Source: Nostoc sp. ATCC 53789
GTDB lineage: Bacteria; Cyanobacteriota; Cyanobacteriia; Cyanobacteriales; Nostocaceae
Assembly (NCBI RefSeq): GCF_009873495.1
Contig: NZ_CP046703.1
Coordinates: 6,290,501-6,354,500 of the forward strand
Reading direction: 5' to 3'
DNA: 64,000 nucleotides
Shown: positions 17,012 to 26,671 of the stretch, piece after piece
Position numbering within the stretch: position 1 is the first letter of the stretch
Layout: each line of letters begins with the position of its first letter
Program-made: the position numbers and the translations under genes
The notes under the pieces: model-generated
What the model saw: only the letters and a program-made list of their open reading frames with translations
Told to the model about the DNA's origin: nothing
Database searches by the model: none

Positions 17012-18577
17012 TCAACTTCTAGAATGCAACCCTACATAGAATGATTTAATCGCAGATGTTCGCCCAATGGCAACTAATGCCTGATAAACCATTGCTGCAA
17101 CTTCGGCACGTGTTGCTAGACGTAAAGGTGCAAGTAGTTGGGGATCTGGGTAATTAACGATGATTTTTTGTTGTGTAGCAGTGGCTACGGCTTTTCGGGC
17201 GTAGTCGGGAATGGTATGCCGATCGCTATATACTTCTAAAATATCGCTATCAACAGCTGCTAGTCCCAGTCCGTTTACTAGAGAGACAATCACCTGTAGG
17301 CGTTGGACGTGTTGATCGGGGCGAAAAGTGCGATCGCTAAATCCGCCAACAAAGCCACCACTAGCCGCCACTTGGATAGCGCTATAAGCCCAAAAATCCT
17401 TGGGTACATCCGTAAAATTAGGTGCTGAGATTTTGGGAAACGGGTTAAAGGCGATCGCTACCAGAGATGCATACTGGGCGCGAGTCATGGGTTTATCTGG
17501 CTGGTAGCTACCATCGGCAAAACGATGAGTTAAATCCATGCTTACTAATGCTTGGATAAATGGTTCTGCCCAATGTGCATCTAGTTGAACAGGCGCGGGG
17601 AGTTTTTGAGATGGTGTCGGAGCCTCAGATATATTTGTGCTAACCGCTACTAGATTGGCTGGGATCAATTCTGCCAATCCCTTGATTAGAGAAGGATTCA
17701 AATCATTACCTACGGAAATTAGCTTTTGTTTAGTAGCATTATACAAATCAAATTCACTATTATCACGAAAAATATTATCAGCAGAATCTTGGATATTGCC
17801 TAAATCAGGAATTGCATTGCCATTGACTAACAGACCACCTTGGGTATTTTTAGTAATGAGATTTTGACGCAGCACAGGTTGGGCGTTCCGAGAAAGTGCG
17901 ATCGCGGTACGATTTTCTGATAACTTGTTATTTGCGATCATCGGAGTAGCAAAGTCACTAATTGCTATACCTAAAGGGTTTCTTTCAAATAAATTCCGCA
18001 GTACTTTTCCCTGGCTATGACCTGCTATCACCAACCCGCTAGCAGTATTTTGCACAAATATGTTATCTAAAATTTGGGGTTTGGCAGTGCCAGTGGTAAA
18101 CACACCTTCTCGCCCACAGTCCCTCAAAGTATTATTCGCTAAAGTAGGTGCAGCCGATTCAATCCAAATACCAGTACCTTTTGCTGAGGGATTAGTGACA
18201 GTTACACCTAAAAGACTGGCATCATCTAGCAAGAGCAGCGTAATATTTTGTATCCCAAAGCTAGGACTTTCATACTCGCCACTCCCGGAAATTACAATCC
18301 CTGCACCTTTGTTTGCTTCGTTGCCCATCACTGTTGTCTCTTCACGGATAATCAGTGGGAACACCTCACCATTAGCAGTGCTGTAAGTCCCCGGCTCAAG
18401 ATGAATTATCGTCGGGATTTTGGTTATTTTTAAGGCACGGGTGAGGCTTTTAAACGGACTCAACCGTGAACCAGTATTGGTATCATTCCCTGTCATAGGG
18501 TTGATATAGAGTGTGACGACGAGGGTAGAGTTCACCATTGATAGTTGAGAGTCAATTGTTTTAATTATGACAATCAT
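17012..18577 (-). CDS. right-handed beta-helix (DUF1565-like) protein with SLH domains
   Basis: About 521 residues. The N-terminal part has the DUF1565-type entry YINPMTGNDTNTGSRLSPFK, then repeated short strands with N-x-F/I patterns (about 60-290) typical of pectin-lyase-like beta-helices. The C-terminal 190 residues carry SLH (S-layer homology) repeats, for example FTDVPKDFWAYSAIQ and FADGSYQPDKPMTRAQYA. SLH domains usually tether proteins to the cell wall, so an envelope location is expected, but I see no clear signal peptide. An ATG at 18538 is an alternative start, and a TTG at 18598 would extend it. No catalytic residues of a polysaccharide lyase can be assigned. Confidence 0.75.
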   Translation of the reverse strand: MIVIIKTIDSQLSMVNSTLVVTLYINPMTGNDTNTGSRLSPFKSLTRALKITKIPTIIHLEPGTYSTANGEVFPLIIREETTVMGNEANKGAGIVISGSGEYESPSFGIQNITLLLLDDASLLGVTVTNPSAKGTGIWIESAAPTLANNTLRDCGREGVFTTGTAKPQILDNIFVQNTASGLVIAGHSQGKVLRNLFERNPLGIAISDFATPMIANNKLSENRTAIALSRNAQPVLRQNLITKNTQGGLLVNGNAIPDLGNIQDSADNIFRDNSEFDLYNATKQKLISVGNDLNPSLIKGLAELIPANLVAVSTNISEAPTPSQKLPAPVQLDAHWAEPFIQALVSMDLTHRFADGSYQPDKPMTRAQYASLVAIAFNPFPKISAPNFTDVPKDFWAYSAIQVAASGGFVGGFSDRTFRPDQHVQRLQVIVSLVNGLGLAAVDSDILEVYSDRHTIPDYARKAVATATQQKIIVNYPDPQLLAPLRLATRAEVAAMVYQALVAIGRTSAIKSFYVGLHSRS

Positions 18578-19073
18578 AAATAACACTACTTGTAGCAAAC
18601 TTTTTCAAAGTAGTATGACTGTGTATAGAAAATGTATCCACGTTACTTTTTCTTGCAAGCAGATAATCTGTACACACAAGTTATAGACTCTTATGCAACA
18701 TTCCGAGTTCTCATCTCGGTCTTTGGTATTCCCAGGAGGTTAGGGACTTCCAAAAAATAGATTATCCAAAATTATTTGTATCTTTGTAGGGGCCAAGACC
18801 TTGCGCCCCCACCCAAACGCAGGGATGGGATGTTTTTCTACTGGAAGTGCCTTAAAAGACCACGGTTATCACCCTGAACATCTGAGAGAGGAGTTAGAGA
18901 AGGTTTATCCCCAAAAATCAGCATTGAATGTTCGGCATAACCATTATTGGCACTACTAACTCTATAACTGCGTCAAGCGTCTTGCAGCTAAATTACTGTA
19001 TCAGTTTTCCTGGTGTAGCAATTTAACATTTATATGGAATGAAATTTAAGCAATTAGTAACCAGCCAGAAGTA
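18578..19073. other. intergenic region with transposase remnant
   Basis: Apart from the IS5-like remnant at 18840-18959, it holds a GC-rich patch near 18790-18830 of dispersed-repeat type. The divergent promoters of the SLH gene and the glycosidase-protease gene lie here. Confidence 0.5.
18840..18959 (+). pseudogene. IS5-family transposase remnant
   Basis: A 40-codon frame reads SALKDHGYHPEHLREELEKV followed by YPQ, then diverges and ends at TAA (18957-18959). The DHGYHP...L...LEK.YPQ string is characteristic of the C-terminal part of a group of cyanobacterial IS5-type DDE transposases. No start codon, no remaining catalytic triad and no clear inverted ends are visible, so it is a relic. Confidence 0.5.
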
Positions 19074-21374
19074 ATGACAACTCAGTTTTGGGAAAAAAGC
19101 ATAGAAATTAATGCAACTCTAACCAACTTACTATTAAACCCTGTGCGTAGATGCTTACTTTTATGCCGCAGCAAGTTACGTAAAGCGCCTGATAGAGTTG
19201 CGGCTAGTCGCCAGACATCGCCTTTCATTCATCAAGGTTGGTGGCTTTTCAGGAAGCGTCTGCTGGCATTATTATTTTTGATATCATTCGTTGCTGTATT
19301 CCTACTCAACAGCTTTGCCCCTGCTATTGCCCAACTGCCTCCTCAACCTCGTCAAGAAATTCGGGGGGTGTGGCTCAGTGGTAACGATTTTAGCGTTTTT
19401 CGAAATCGCTCCAAGGTGCAAGCAGCCATGAGCCAATTGCGGAAGTTAAACTTTAACACTGTTTATCCAGTGGTGTGGAACGATGGCTATACACATTACC
19501 CCAGTGCCATCATGCAAAAAATGGGTATTCCCTTTTTCTTCAAGGGAACAGATGGACAAGATGTGATTGCAGACATTATCAGCCAAGCCCGCAGAGAAGG
19601 ACTACTAGCAATACCTTGGTTTGAATTTGGTTTCATGGTTCCCTTAACTTCAGAACTTGCATCCCAGCATCCAGATTGGCTGACACAAAAGCAGGATGGG
19701 ACTCAAACTTCAATTAGTGCTGCGGGTGAAGTAGCGTGGTTGAATCCCTTTCACCCCGAAGTGCAAAAGTTGCTCACTGAACTCGTGATGGAAGTCATTA
19801 CTCAATACGATGCTGATGGCGTTCAATTTGACGACCATACGAGTTTGCCTGTGGATTTTGGTTACGATAAATACACAATTAGTCTATATACTCAAGAAAC
19901 TGGTAATCCTCCTCCACCTAATCCCCAAGCCCAAGCATGGAAAAGATGGCGGGCAGATAAAATCACTGCATTCATGGTAAACCTCTACCAAACCGTGAAA
20001 GCTCAAAAACCGAACGCTATCTTCTCAGTTTCTCCTGTTGATTCGGAATACGCTTATAAAGTGCAACTACAAGACTGGCTCAACTGGGTACGGTTGGGTA
20101 TTGTTGATGAGTTAGTTATGCAGGTGTACCGTAATGATTTGGCAAGTTTTATCGGTCAAATTACCCGCCCAGACATTTTAGAAACCCAAAAAATTATCCC
20201 AACAGGTATCGGTATTTTAGCGGGGTTACGAAATCGCCAAGTTTCCATGTCACAAATCCAGCCCCAAGTAGAAGCAGCGCAACAACGGGGTTTAGGTATC
20301 GGGTTTTTCTACTACGAAAGCCTTTGGGATATTGCGCCTGAACCAGCAGCGCAACGCCAGTCAGCATTTGCGGCTCTTTTCCCAAATCCAGCGTTACGCG
20401 ATATCTCGCAAAATATACCCCGCCAGCCAACTTTTGATACCATATCCTTACCTTTATACACAAAACCTTCCTTGGGTCAACGTGTTCGCGGCTATTTTCT
20501 AGAAATGGCGATCGCAAATGGTCAACCAAGACGTATCTTATTAGATACAGGGTCAGCAGGGCTGCGAGTTCCCAAAGAGTTTTTAGGTAATGCTCCTATC
20601 CGCAGAACGGGACAAAATATCAAGGAGGTATTAAGTGATGGGACTATCATTGAGGGAGAATTAGTTTATGCTAACATCCGATTTGGTTTGCTCCCCGCCG
20701 CAGAACCCATTCCGGTACAGATTGTTACCAGTCGCCAATGTACTGCCCAAAAGCCTAATTGTTCAGCAAAGAATGGTGTGCCATTTTCCGGTATTATCGG
20801 TGTCAACTATTTTGAAAAGTCACTTCTCTATAATCCGTTGAGAAAATTACCAGGCAATTTGAGTAACGGATTTATTGTTACGGGAAATGGTGGTAATAAA
20901 AATAATGGCAGCCTAATTCTCGGTTTAACTGCTGAGAATCAAGCAGGTTTCAAAATGGCTCCTTGGAATAAACAAAGCGAAATTAATGGTGTACCCGGTA
21001 ACAGATGGGACTCTCAAGTGAACAAAGTTTGTTTAACTATTGCTGGGAGTTCTGCTAAAAATCTTTGTAACGGCACAATGATTACTGATACTGGAACTAT
21101 TAATGGTTTGACTGAATTCAAGTCAGCTTCTACAGCAGGTAAGCTCAAACCAGGAGTATTACGTTCAGCGAATGCTGTAAAAGTAGCAATTAATGGCATT
21201 TTTGATTACAGCTTGACACCAGGAACCCGCGACGGATTTAATCGCTGGAATTTAAGTATTTCGCCACAATCAGAACTTCCTACATTTGTAAATACTGGCA
21301 TCGCCTTTTTTGATAAATACGATGTCCTTTTTGACCAAGTTAATGGAAGACAGGGTTTTCGCAATCGTCGGTAA
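19074..21374 (+). CDS. GHL10/DUF187-type glycosidase fused to a pepsin-like aspartic protease-like domain
   Basis: 766 residues. A cytoplasmic basic tail precedes a membrane anchor or uncleaved signal (about 62-86). Residues of about 95-440 form a glycosyl-hydrolase-like TIM barrel of the GHL10/PF02638 group (EIRGVWLSGNDF..., FNTVYPVVWNDGYTHYPS, GVQFDDHTSLP). Residues of about 455-766 look like a bilobal aspartic protease (related to pepsin or DUF3443). A DTGS motif has D491 and a DTGT motif has D672, 181 residues apart, as in pepsins. A final FFDKYDVLFDQVNGRQGF matches their last strands. The combination suggests an exported envelope enzyme acting on peptidoglycan or polysaccharide and peptide. 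ATG at 19074 with AGAAG upstream. Confidence 0.78.
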   Translation: MTTQFWEKSIEINATLTNLLLNPVRRCLLLCRSKLRKAPDRVAASRQTSPFIHQGWWLFRKRLLALLFLISFVAVFLLNSFAPAIAQLPPQPRQEIRGVWLSGNDFSVFRNRSKVQAAMSQLRKLNFNTVYPVVWNDGYTHYPSAIMQKMGIPFFFKGTDGQDVIADIISQARREGLLAIPWFEFGFMVPLTSELASQHPDWLTQKQDGTQTSISAAGEVAWLNPFHPEVQKLLTELVMEVITQYDADGVQFDDHTSLPVDFGYDKYTISLYTQETGNPPPPNPQAQAWKRWRADKITAFMVNLYQTVKAQKPNAIFSVSPVDSEYAYKVQLQDWLNWVRLGIVDELVMQVYRNDLASFIGQITRPDILETQKIIPTGIGILAGLRNRQVSMSQIQPQVEAAQQRGLGIGFFYYESLWDIAPEPAAQRQSAFAALFPNPALRDISQNIPRQPTFDTISLPLYTKPSLGQRVRGYFLEMAIANGQPRRILLDTGSAGLRVPKEFLGNAPIRRTGQNIKEVLSDGTIIEGELVYANIRFGLLPAAEPIPVQIVTSRQCTAQKPNCSAKNGVPFSGIIGVNYFEKSLLYNPLRKLPGNLSNGFIVTGNGGNKNNGSLILGLTAENQAGFKMAPWNKQSEINGVPGNRWDSQVNKVCLTIAGSSAKNLCNGTMITDTGTINGLTEFKSASTAGKLKPGVLRSANAVKVAINGIFDYSLTPGTRDGFNRWNLSISPQSELPTFVNTGIAFFDKYDVLFDQVNGRQGFRNRR

Positions 21375-21441
21375 GATGAAAGTAAAAATTTGTTCCCTCA
21401 CCTAATGTTCAAAACTAGTAGTCTATCGCATTAATTTTGCT

Positions 21442-21503
21442 AGGTTTGTAGTAAGCACTTTAGTGCTTGAATATTTGAGGACTAAAGTCCTCACTACAAA
21501 CCT
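21442..21503. repeat. 62-base palindromic dispersed repeat
   Basis: AGGTTTGTAGTAAGCACTTT and its near-complement around AAAGTCCTCACTACAAACCT form an imperfect hairpin between two convergent genes. It could serve as a bidirectional transcript end. Confidence 0.7.
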
Positions 21504-21512
21504 ATTTACCCC

Positions 21513-22394
21513 TCACTGAACCAGCAAAACTGACTTCACGGGACGCTTGATAGAATTTCCCTCCAAATCAACCTTCCCATAAAAGGTTTTGCCTTTGTAA
21601 TAAAGCGAAGACGAACTCCCTCCATCCAAATTCATCGCTTTATCAGCACCAAGAGTTTTCATAAAATTAGCTAGTGCTGGCAAGGATATCCCACTAGCAC
21701 GAACCGAGGGTTTTTGAGCCACCATAACTAAAACAACACTGCCATCACGAGTAATACCAACGGCAGTTCTGGCGTTGGGTTGGTTGCTGCCAAGTGCATC
21801 TCGTTTATTGGCATTATCTACAAAACCTTCTTTTTCTAAAGTGATTTCTGGTAATAGGCTTGGCCCTGCACCTATGGCATCTACTAACTGACAATCGGCT
21901 GGCTGTGACGCACTGTGCAACGCAATATCATAGCGAATATTCTGTCCACATGAGTAGCGGCGAAATTCTGTGCGATTGAAAATTTGACCTAGATAAGATT
22001 GTAAGTTCGGATTGTTCACCAGGCGATCGTTTTCCTTGGGGTCAGCCACCACTTTTCCCTGTATGACAACATAAGATGTAGTTTTTTGGTTGGCTGGGTC
22101 AAAAAAGCCTGCGTTCAAGATAGCTACAGCTCGATGCTTTTGGGCAAATTCCTCTACTGTGGCTACCTTTTGTGATAGTGCAGGAGTTACCAAAAATTTG
22201 CTATTAGCTGGAATCAACAAAATGTGAGCGATGCCTTGGGGCAAAGTGCGCTCGAAGTAGCGGATAGTTTTTGGTGGTGAAGATGCAACAGTTGATATTG
22301 AAGGTGTTGAGGAATGCAAATTAAACCACAAAACCATTGCCAAGCTAATTAATCCCAAAGTCAGTATTTTAATTTTTCTCACATTTAAATTCAC
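21513..22394 (-). CDS. phosphodiester glycosidase family (NAGPA-like) exported protein
   Basis: 293 residues. A basic N-terminus and hydrophobic helix (about 9-28) form a signal peptide or anchor. The NAGPA domain (PF09992) follows: AILNAGFFDP (about 93-102), DAIGAGPSLL, NARTAVGI and the hallmark NLDGGSSSSLYY near the C-terminus. Family members remove sugar-phosphate caps or cut phosphodiester-linked sugars in envelopes and exopolysaccharides. There is no ATG near the N-terminus; the reading frame begins with GTG at 22394 (or GTG at 22382). It converges on the glycosidase-protease gene, another predicted envelope enzyme. Confidence 0.8.
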   Translation of the reverse strand: MNLNVRKIKILTLGLISLAMVLWFNLHSSTPSISTVASSPPKTIRYFERTLPQGIAHILLIPANSKFLVTPALSQKVATVEEFAQKHRAVAILNAGFFDPANQKTTSYVVIQGKVVADPKENDRLVNNPNLQSYLGQIFNRTEFRRYSCGQNIRYDIALHSASQPADCQLVDAIGAGPSLLPEITLEKEGFVDNANKRDALGSNQPNARTAVGITRDGSVVLVMVAQKPSVRASGISLPALANFMKTLGADKAMNLDGGSSSSLYYKGKTFYGKVDLEGNSIKRPVKSVLLVQ

Positions 22395-22479
22395 TTGCGG
22401 TTAGCTCAAAAAAGTTAATTTAGTTGAAATACTTTAAGCTGAAAAATAAGTGATTAACTTGAATTAGATAATGAATCAG

Positions 22480-24648
22480 TTAGCCATCTTTTATAACTGA
22501 TTCCAATTCTGGAGATAGCAAAGATGTGTCTCTAAATGTTGAGGCAGGCAAGTACACTGTAAATTGAGTTCCTCTACCTATCTGACTGTAAACATTAACA
22601 AAACCACCGTGATTCTTAATGATACCCAACGCCGTTGAAAGTCCTAAACCTGTACCTTTGCCTATCTCTTTGGTGGTAAAAAACGGTTCAAAAATCCGTT
22701 GCTGGACTTCCAACGACATCCCCATTCCAGTATCAGTCACCACGATCGCAACATAAGAACCCACTTTAGCATCAATATTGATCTGGGCAGAATGTTCACC
22801 AATCACCAGATTTTCTGCTGCAATCCTCAATCTACCGCCATTGGGCATAGCATCGCGGGCATTAACTACTAAATTTATCAGCACCTGATGTATTTGAGTT
22901 ATGTCTCCACGAACGTACCACAGGTTTTTAGGGATATCTGCCTGACAGATAATCGATTTGGGGAATGTTTGAGCGATAATTTGCTCAATTTCTGCCATCA
23001 AAGGCTGAATTTGCACAATTGTTCGTTTGCCTTCAATACCTCGTGCAAAAGACAATACTTGCTTGAGCAAATTAGCGCCGCGTTTCACATTATTTTCTAA
23101 AGTTTGCAGTATTTGCTGACTCTGCGAATCGGGCAATTTCTTCTGCAACAGTTGAACTGACATTAAAATTGGGGATAGTATATTGTTGAGATCGTGGACA
23201 ATACCGCCAGCTAACGTACCAATACTCTCCAAACGTTGCGATCGCAGAAGTTGAGCTTCCAGTTGTTTTTGCTGCGTAATCTCGGTGTTCACACTCAAAA
23301 TGGACTTAGTTTGTCCATGATCATCTCGGATCAGTATCCACCGACTTTCAACGATAATTACTTTACCTTCCTTTGTCAGTTGATGCAACTCACCGCGCCA
23401 CTCACCTGTATTCATCACCTTCAAGTAAGCATCTTCTAGCTGTAGTGAAATATCTTTATACAAAAGTTGCAAAACATTCTTACCCACAACTTCCTCAGCC
23501 TTCCAGCCGTAAAGACGTTCAGCACCTTGATTCCAAAACAATATTTGGTTGTGGATATTTCGTACCAAAATCCCCTCAGTTGATACATCCAGCAGCAATC
23601 CTTGTTCACGGATTTTCTGTTCTGCCTGTTTTTGCTGGGTTATATCTCGCATCAGCGCCAAATGAATGAATGTACCATCAGATTCGTTACGCAGTGGTAC
23701 AGCATAAGTTTCCATGTAGCGACGAGTACCTTTAAATCCGACAATTTCAAACTCCAAAGTCCCCTTGTTACCTTGGCAGATACTTTTATGCAAGTCGGCA
23801 AAAGCTGCTCTATACTCTGGCACAATTACAGCATCAATTGGTTTGCCAATCAATACATCAGGACTTTCTACTTCCATCATTGCCAACCCTTCGGCATTAA
23901 TTTCTAAAAGGGTGCCATCCCTAGCAATCAACTTAATACATTCTGGTTCTGCATCTATCACTGCTCGTAAACGGTTTTCGCTTTGGCGTAGGGCCAGTTC
24001 CGTCTGCTGAAGTTGCCTGATATAACGCCATAACAAATCATACAGCAGCGCCACCAGAACCAAATCCACAATCGCAGCGATAAAAAATGTGACTATCGCC
24101 TTTTGGGAACTTGCTTGCGACTGCTGCATTCCCTGCTGTAATAATTTTTGCTCTACCTCTAAAGAGTCGTAAATCAGCTGTTGAATTTCTTTGCTGCTTT
24201 GGTTATCTTTATCAGATAATATTCGCTGCCGAACTGCTTCAAATCCTTGGTTTTGTCTGAGATAAATCTCTTGTTGCAGAATGTTGAGCCTACTGGTAAT
24301 TTTCGGCTCCAACAAAGAAATCCACTGCTGCTTTTGATGGTTGTCGGCAGTTAATTTCCTAAGAATCTGAATATTGTGATTAGTTTGTTGATAAGCTGCA
24401 ACATAAGTTTTTAGATCATCTGCATCTGCTGTAATTAGATAATTACGTTGTGCAGTTTCAGTATCTTTGAGTAGAGATTGGATACTTTCAACTTGGGTAA
24501 TAACTTCATAAGAGGATATCACCCATTGCTGGTTGTGAATCAGCTTAACAGTATTGTTATAAGAGACTACAGCATTGGTAAATACAACTGACAATGCTAA
24601 GACGAATATTGCTTTTAGCTTTTGAACTCTATACCATTTTTTGATCAT
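22480..24648 (-). CDS. CHASE3-PAS-PAS sensor histidine kinase
   Basis: 722 residues. One membrane helix near the N-terminus (about 12-30), then an extracytoplasmic CHASE3 sensor (about 40-185; signature LLKDTETAQRNYLITAD), then a second helix (about 188-208). Two PAS domains follow (about 225-345 and 350-465; YGWKAEEVVGKN is typical). The HisKA box has GGIVHDLNNIL with the phospho-accepting His at about 484, and the HATPase domain carries N-, G1- (DTGMGMS) and G2-boxes (GKGTGLGLS). No receiver domain and no response regulator gene lies nearby, so its partner is elsewhere. ATG at 24648. The ligand is unknown. Confidence 0.88.
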   Translation of the reverse strand: MIKKWYRVQKLKAIFVLALSVVFTNAVVSYNNTVKLIHNQQWVISSYEVITQVESIQSLLKDTETAQRNYLITADADDLKTYVAAYQQTNHNIQILRKLTADNHQKQQWISLLEPKITSRLNILQQEIYLRQNQGFEAVRQRILSDKDNQSSKEIQQLIYDSLEVEQKLLQQGMQQSQASSQKAIVTFFIAAIVDLVLVALLYDLLWRYIRQLQQTELALRQSENRLRAVIDAEPECIKLIARDGTLLEINAEGLAMMEVESPDVLIGKPIDAVIVPEYRAAFADLHKSICQGNKGTLEFEIVGFKGTRRYMETYAVPLRNESDGTFIHLALMRDITQQKQAEQKIREQGLLLDVSTEGILVRNIHNQILFWNQGAERLYGWKAEEVVGKNVLQLLYKDISLQLEDAYLKVMNTGEWRGELHQLTKEGKVIIVESRWILIRDDHGQTKSILSVNTEITQQKQLEAQLLRSQRLESIGTLAGGIVHDLNNILSPILMSVQLLQKKLPDSQSQQILQTLENNVKRGANLLKQVLSFARGIEGKRTIVQIQPLMAEIEQIIAQTFPKSIICQADIPKNLWYVRGDITQIHQVLINLVVNARDAMPNGGRLRIAAENLVIGEHSAQINIDAKVGSYVAIVVTDTGMGMSLEVQQRIFEPFFTTKEIGKGTGLGLSTALGIIKNHGGFVNVYSQIGRGTQFTVYLPASTFRDTSLLSPELESVIKDG

Positions 24649-25230
24649 GCGATGCCCTTTCTGCCGCAGATGCCCTCCATCAGTTAAAATTAAACATTAA
24701 AAACAAATACATGAGAATATTTTAGGATTTTAATAACACAGGTAAGAAATTACAATCTGTTATAGTCGTAAATCTCTGGATTTTTTGGGATGATGATTTA
24801 TACATAATACTCAGAAATAAATCCGCTAGTTTTTAATATAAATTCATTTTGAGCAGTAATGTTACCAATGCAGTTTGGATCGGATAAGTTGCCTAGCCAT
24901 AATATTTGTAGAGATGTTGCGATGCAAAGTCTCTATTCTATGTTTGGCATTTTAATTAACCCCCAATAATCCCTAGGTAGGGGGCAATTCATCTAGACGC
25001 AAAGCGGCTTCCCGCATGGTATTGCCCTTAGCTATGTAAAGACTTACGCAAAAATAGCCCAAACCTTGATTTTCCGTAGGGGCAATTCATGAATTACCCC
25101 TACTGTGCGTAGTTTTGCATAATTCCTATCATTGAAAACAGCTAAAGTTATTCTGCAATATGCTTGACATGATTCAATCAACATGTTAATAATTATAGTT
25201 TGTGGAAACTTTACTTCTTAATATAAGCTC
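24649..25230. other. intergenic region upstream of purA
   Basis: No gene is seen. It contains a GTAGGGGCAATTCATGAATT repeat at 25076-25103 and related GC-rich repeat debris at 24960-25040. The divergent promoters of the kinase and purA should be at its two ends. Confidence 0.5.
25076..25103. repeat. 28-base near-palindromic repeat
   Basis: It differs by one base from the perfect palindrome at 57590-57617. It is a dispersed repeat of the kind seen in many copies in Nostoc. Confidence 0.75.
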
Positions 25231-26574
25231 TTGGCTAACGTCATTGTCATAGGTGCCCAATGGGGCGATGAAGGAAAAGGTAAAATAACTGACTTACTCA
25301 GTCGTTCCGCAGATGTTGTGGTACGTTACCAAGGGGGTGTCAATGCTGGACACACGATTGTAGTTAAAGGTCAGACCTTTAAACTACACTTGATTCCCTC
25401 TGGTATTTTGTATCCAAATACCGATTGCATTATCGGCTGTGGAACAGTAATCGATCCACAGATTTTGATTGCAGAACTCGACCAACTAAAAGAACTAAAT
25501 ATTTCCACTGACCACCTGCTGATATCTGAGACAGCCCACGTAACGATGCCTTATCATCGGTTGATTGACCAGGCATCTGAAGAACGACGGGGAAGCCATA
25601 AGATCGGCACAACAGGTCGGGGCATTGGGCCGACTTATGCTGATAAATCTGAACGTACAGGCATCCGAGTTTTAGACTTGATGAACCCGGATGAGCTACG
25701 TGAGCAGTTAGAGTGGACGATTAATTATAAAAACGTCATTTTAGAAAAGCTTTACAACTTGCCGCCTCTAGATCCACAAGAGGTTATTGAGCAGTATTTA
25801 GGGTATGCAGAACGTTTGCGCCCTTACGTTATTGATACATCGTTAAAGATATACGATGCGATTCAGCGACGGCGCAATATTTTGTTTGAAGGCGCACAAG
25901 GTACGCTCCTTGACTTAGATCATGGAACTTATCCTTATGTCACCTCTTCTAATCCTGTTGCTGGGGGGGCTTGCGTTGGTACAGGGGTAGGGCCGACAAT
26001 GATTGACCGGGTAATTGGCGTGTCGAAAGCCTACACAACGCGGGTGGGAGAGGGGCCATTTCCCACGGAATTGGATGGAGAGTTAGGAGAATTGTTGTGC
26101 GATCGCGGTGCAGAATTTGGCACAACCACCGGACGCAAACGGCGCTGTGGCTGGTTTGATGCGGTCATTGGTCGCTATGCCGTGCGGATTAACGGCATGG
26201 ATTGTATGGCGCTCACGAAACTGGATGTCCTCGATGAATTAGAGGAAATTCAAGTTTGTGTAGCTTATGACATCGATGGTCAACGTAGCGAACACTTCCC
26301 CACCAGTTCTCGTCAATTTGCTAGATGTCGCCCCATCTACAAAACCTTACCAGGGTGGAAAGTGTCAACAACCGAATGCCGCACCCTGGAAGACTTGCCA
26401 CAGCAAGCACTGGACTATCTAAAATTCCTCGCTGAATTAATGGAAGTCCCGATCGCGATCGTCTCACTAGGAGCAAGCCGCGATCAAACAATAATCGTAG
26501 AAGACCCCATCCACGGGCCCAAACGCGCTTTATTGCAGGCTGACGGCACACCTGCTACCTTGCTAAGTGCGTAA
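25231..26574 (+). CDS. purA: adenylosuccinate synthetase
   Basis: 447 residues, the usual length for bacterial PurA. It joins IMP and aspartate with GTP hydrolysis in the first committed step to AMP. The P-loop GAQWGDEGKGK (about 8-18) and VVRYQGGVNAGHTIV, including the active-site His, are intact, as are IGTTGRGIGPTYADK and the C-terminal GASRDQTI. No ATG fits the conserved N-terminus: the gene starts with TTG (25231), which gives the expected MANVIVIGAQW. This rare start may limit expression. Confidence 0.95.
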   Translation: MANVIVIGAQWGDEGKGKITDLLSRSADVVVRYQGGVNAGHTIVVKGQTFKLHLIPSGILYPNTDCIIGCGTVIDPQILIAELDQLKELNISTDHLLISETAHVTMPYHRLIDQASEERRGSHKIGTTGRGIGPTYADKSERTGIRVLDLMNPDELREQLEWTINYKNVILEKLYNLPPLDPQEVIEQYLGYAERLRPYVIDTSLKIYDAIQRRRNILFEGAQGTLLDLDHGTYPYVTSSNPVAGGACVGTGVGPTMIDRVIGVSKAYTTRVGEGPFPTELDGELGELLCDRGAEFGTTTGRKRRCGWFDAVIGRYAVRINGMDCMALTKLDVLDELEEIQVCVAYDIDGQRSEHFPTSSRQFARCRPIYKTLPGWKVSTTECRTLEDLPQQALDYLKFLAELMEVPIAIVSLGASRDQTIIVEDPIHGPKRALLQADGTPATLLSA

Positions 26575-26576
26575 AT

Positions 26577-26667
26577 TAGTCATTGGTCATTAGTCATTGG
26601 TCATTAGCAAATGACAACTGACAAATGACAAATGACAAATGACAACTGACAACTGACAAAGGACAAC
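26577..26667. repeat. heptameric tandem repeat array (TCATTGG/ATGACAA)
   Basis: About twelve seven-base units of two related kinds, the first half roughly the reverse complement of the second, so the array can fold back on itself. The last unit (ACAAAGGACAAC) contains AAGGA that acts as the likely Shine-Dalgarno of rplY. Confidence 0.8.
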
Positions 26668-26671
26668 TTCT

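Noticed and set aside
26577..26667. Heptameric array considered as CRISPR-like
   Set aside because: Units are seven bases and directly tandem without spacers.
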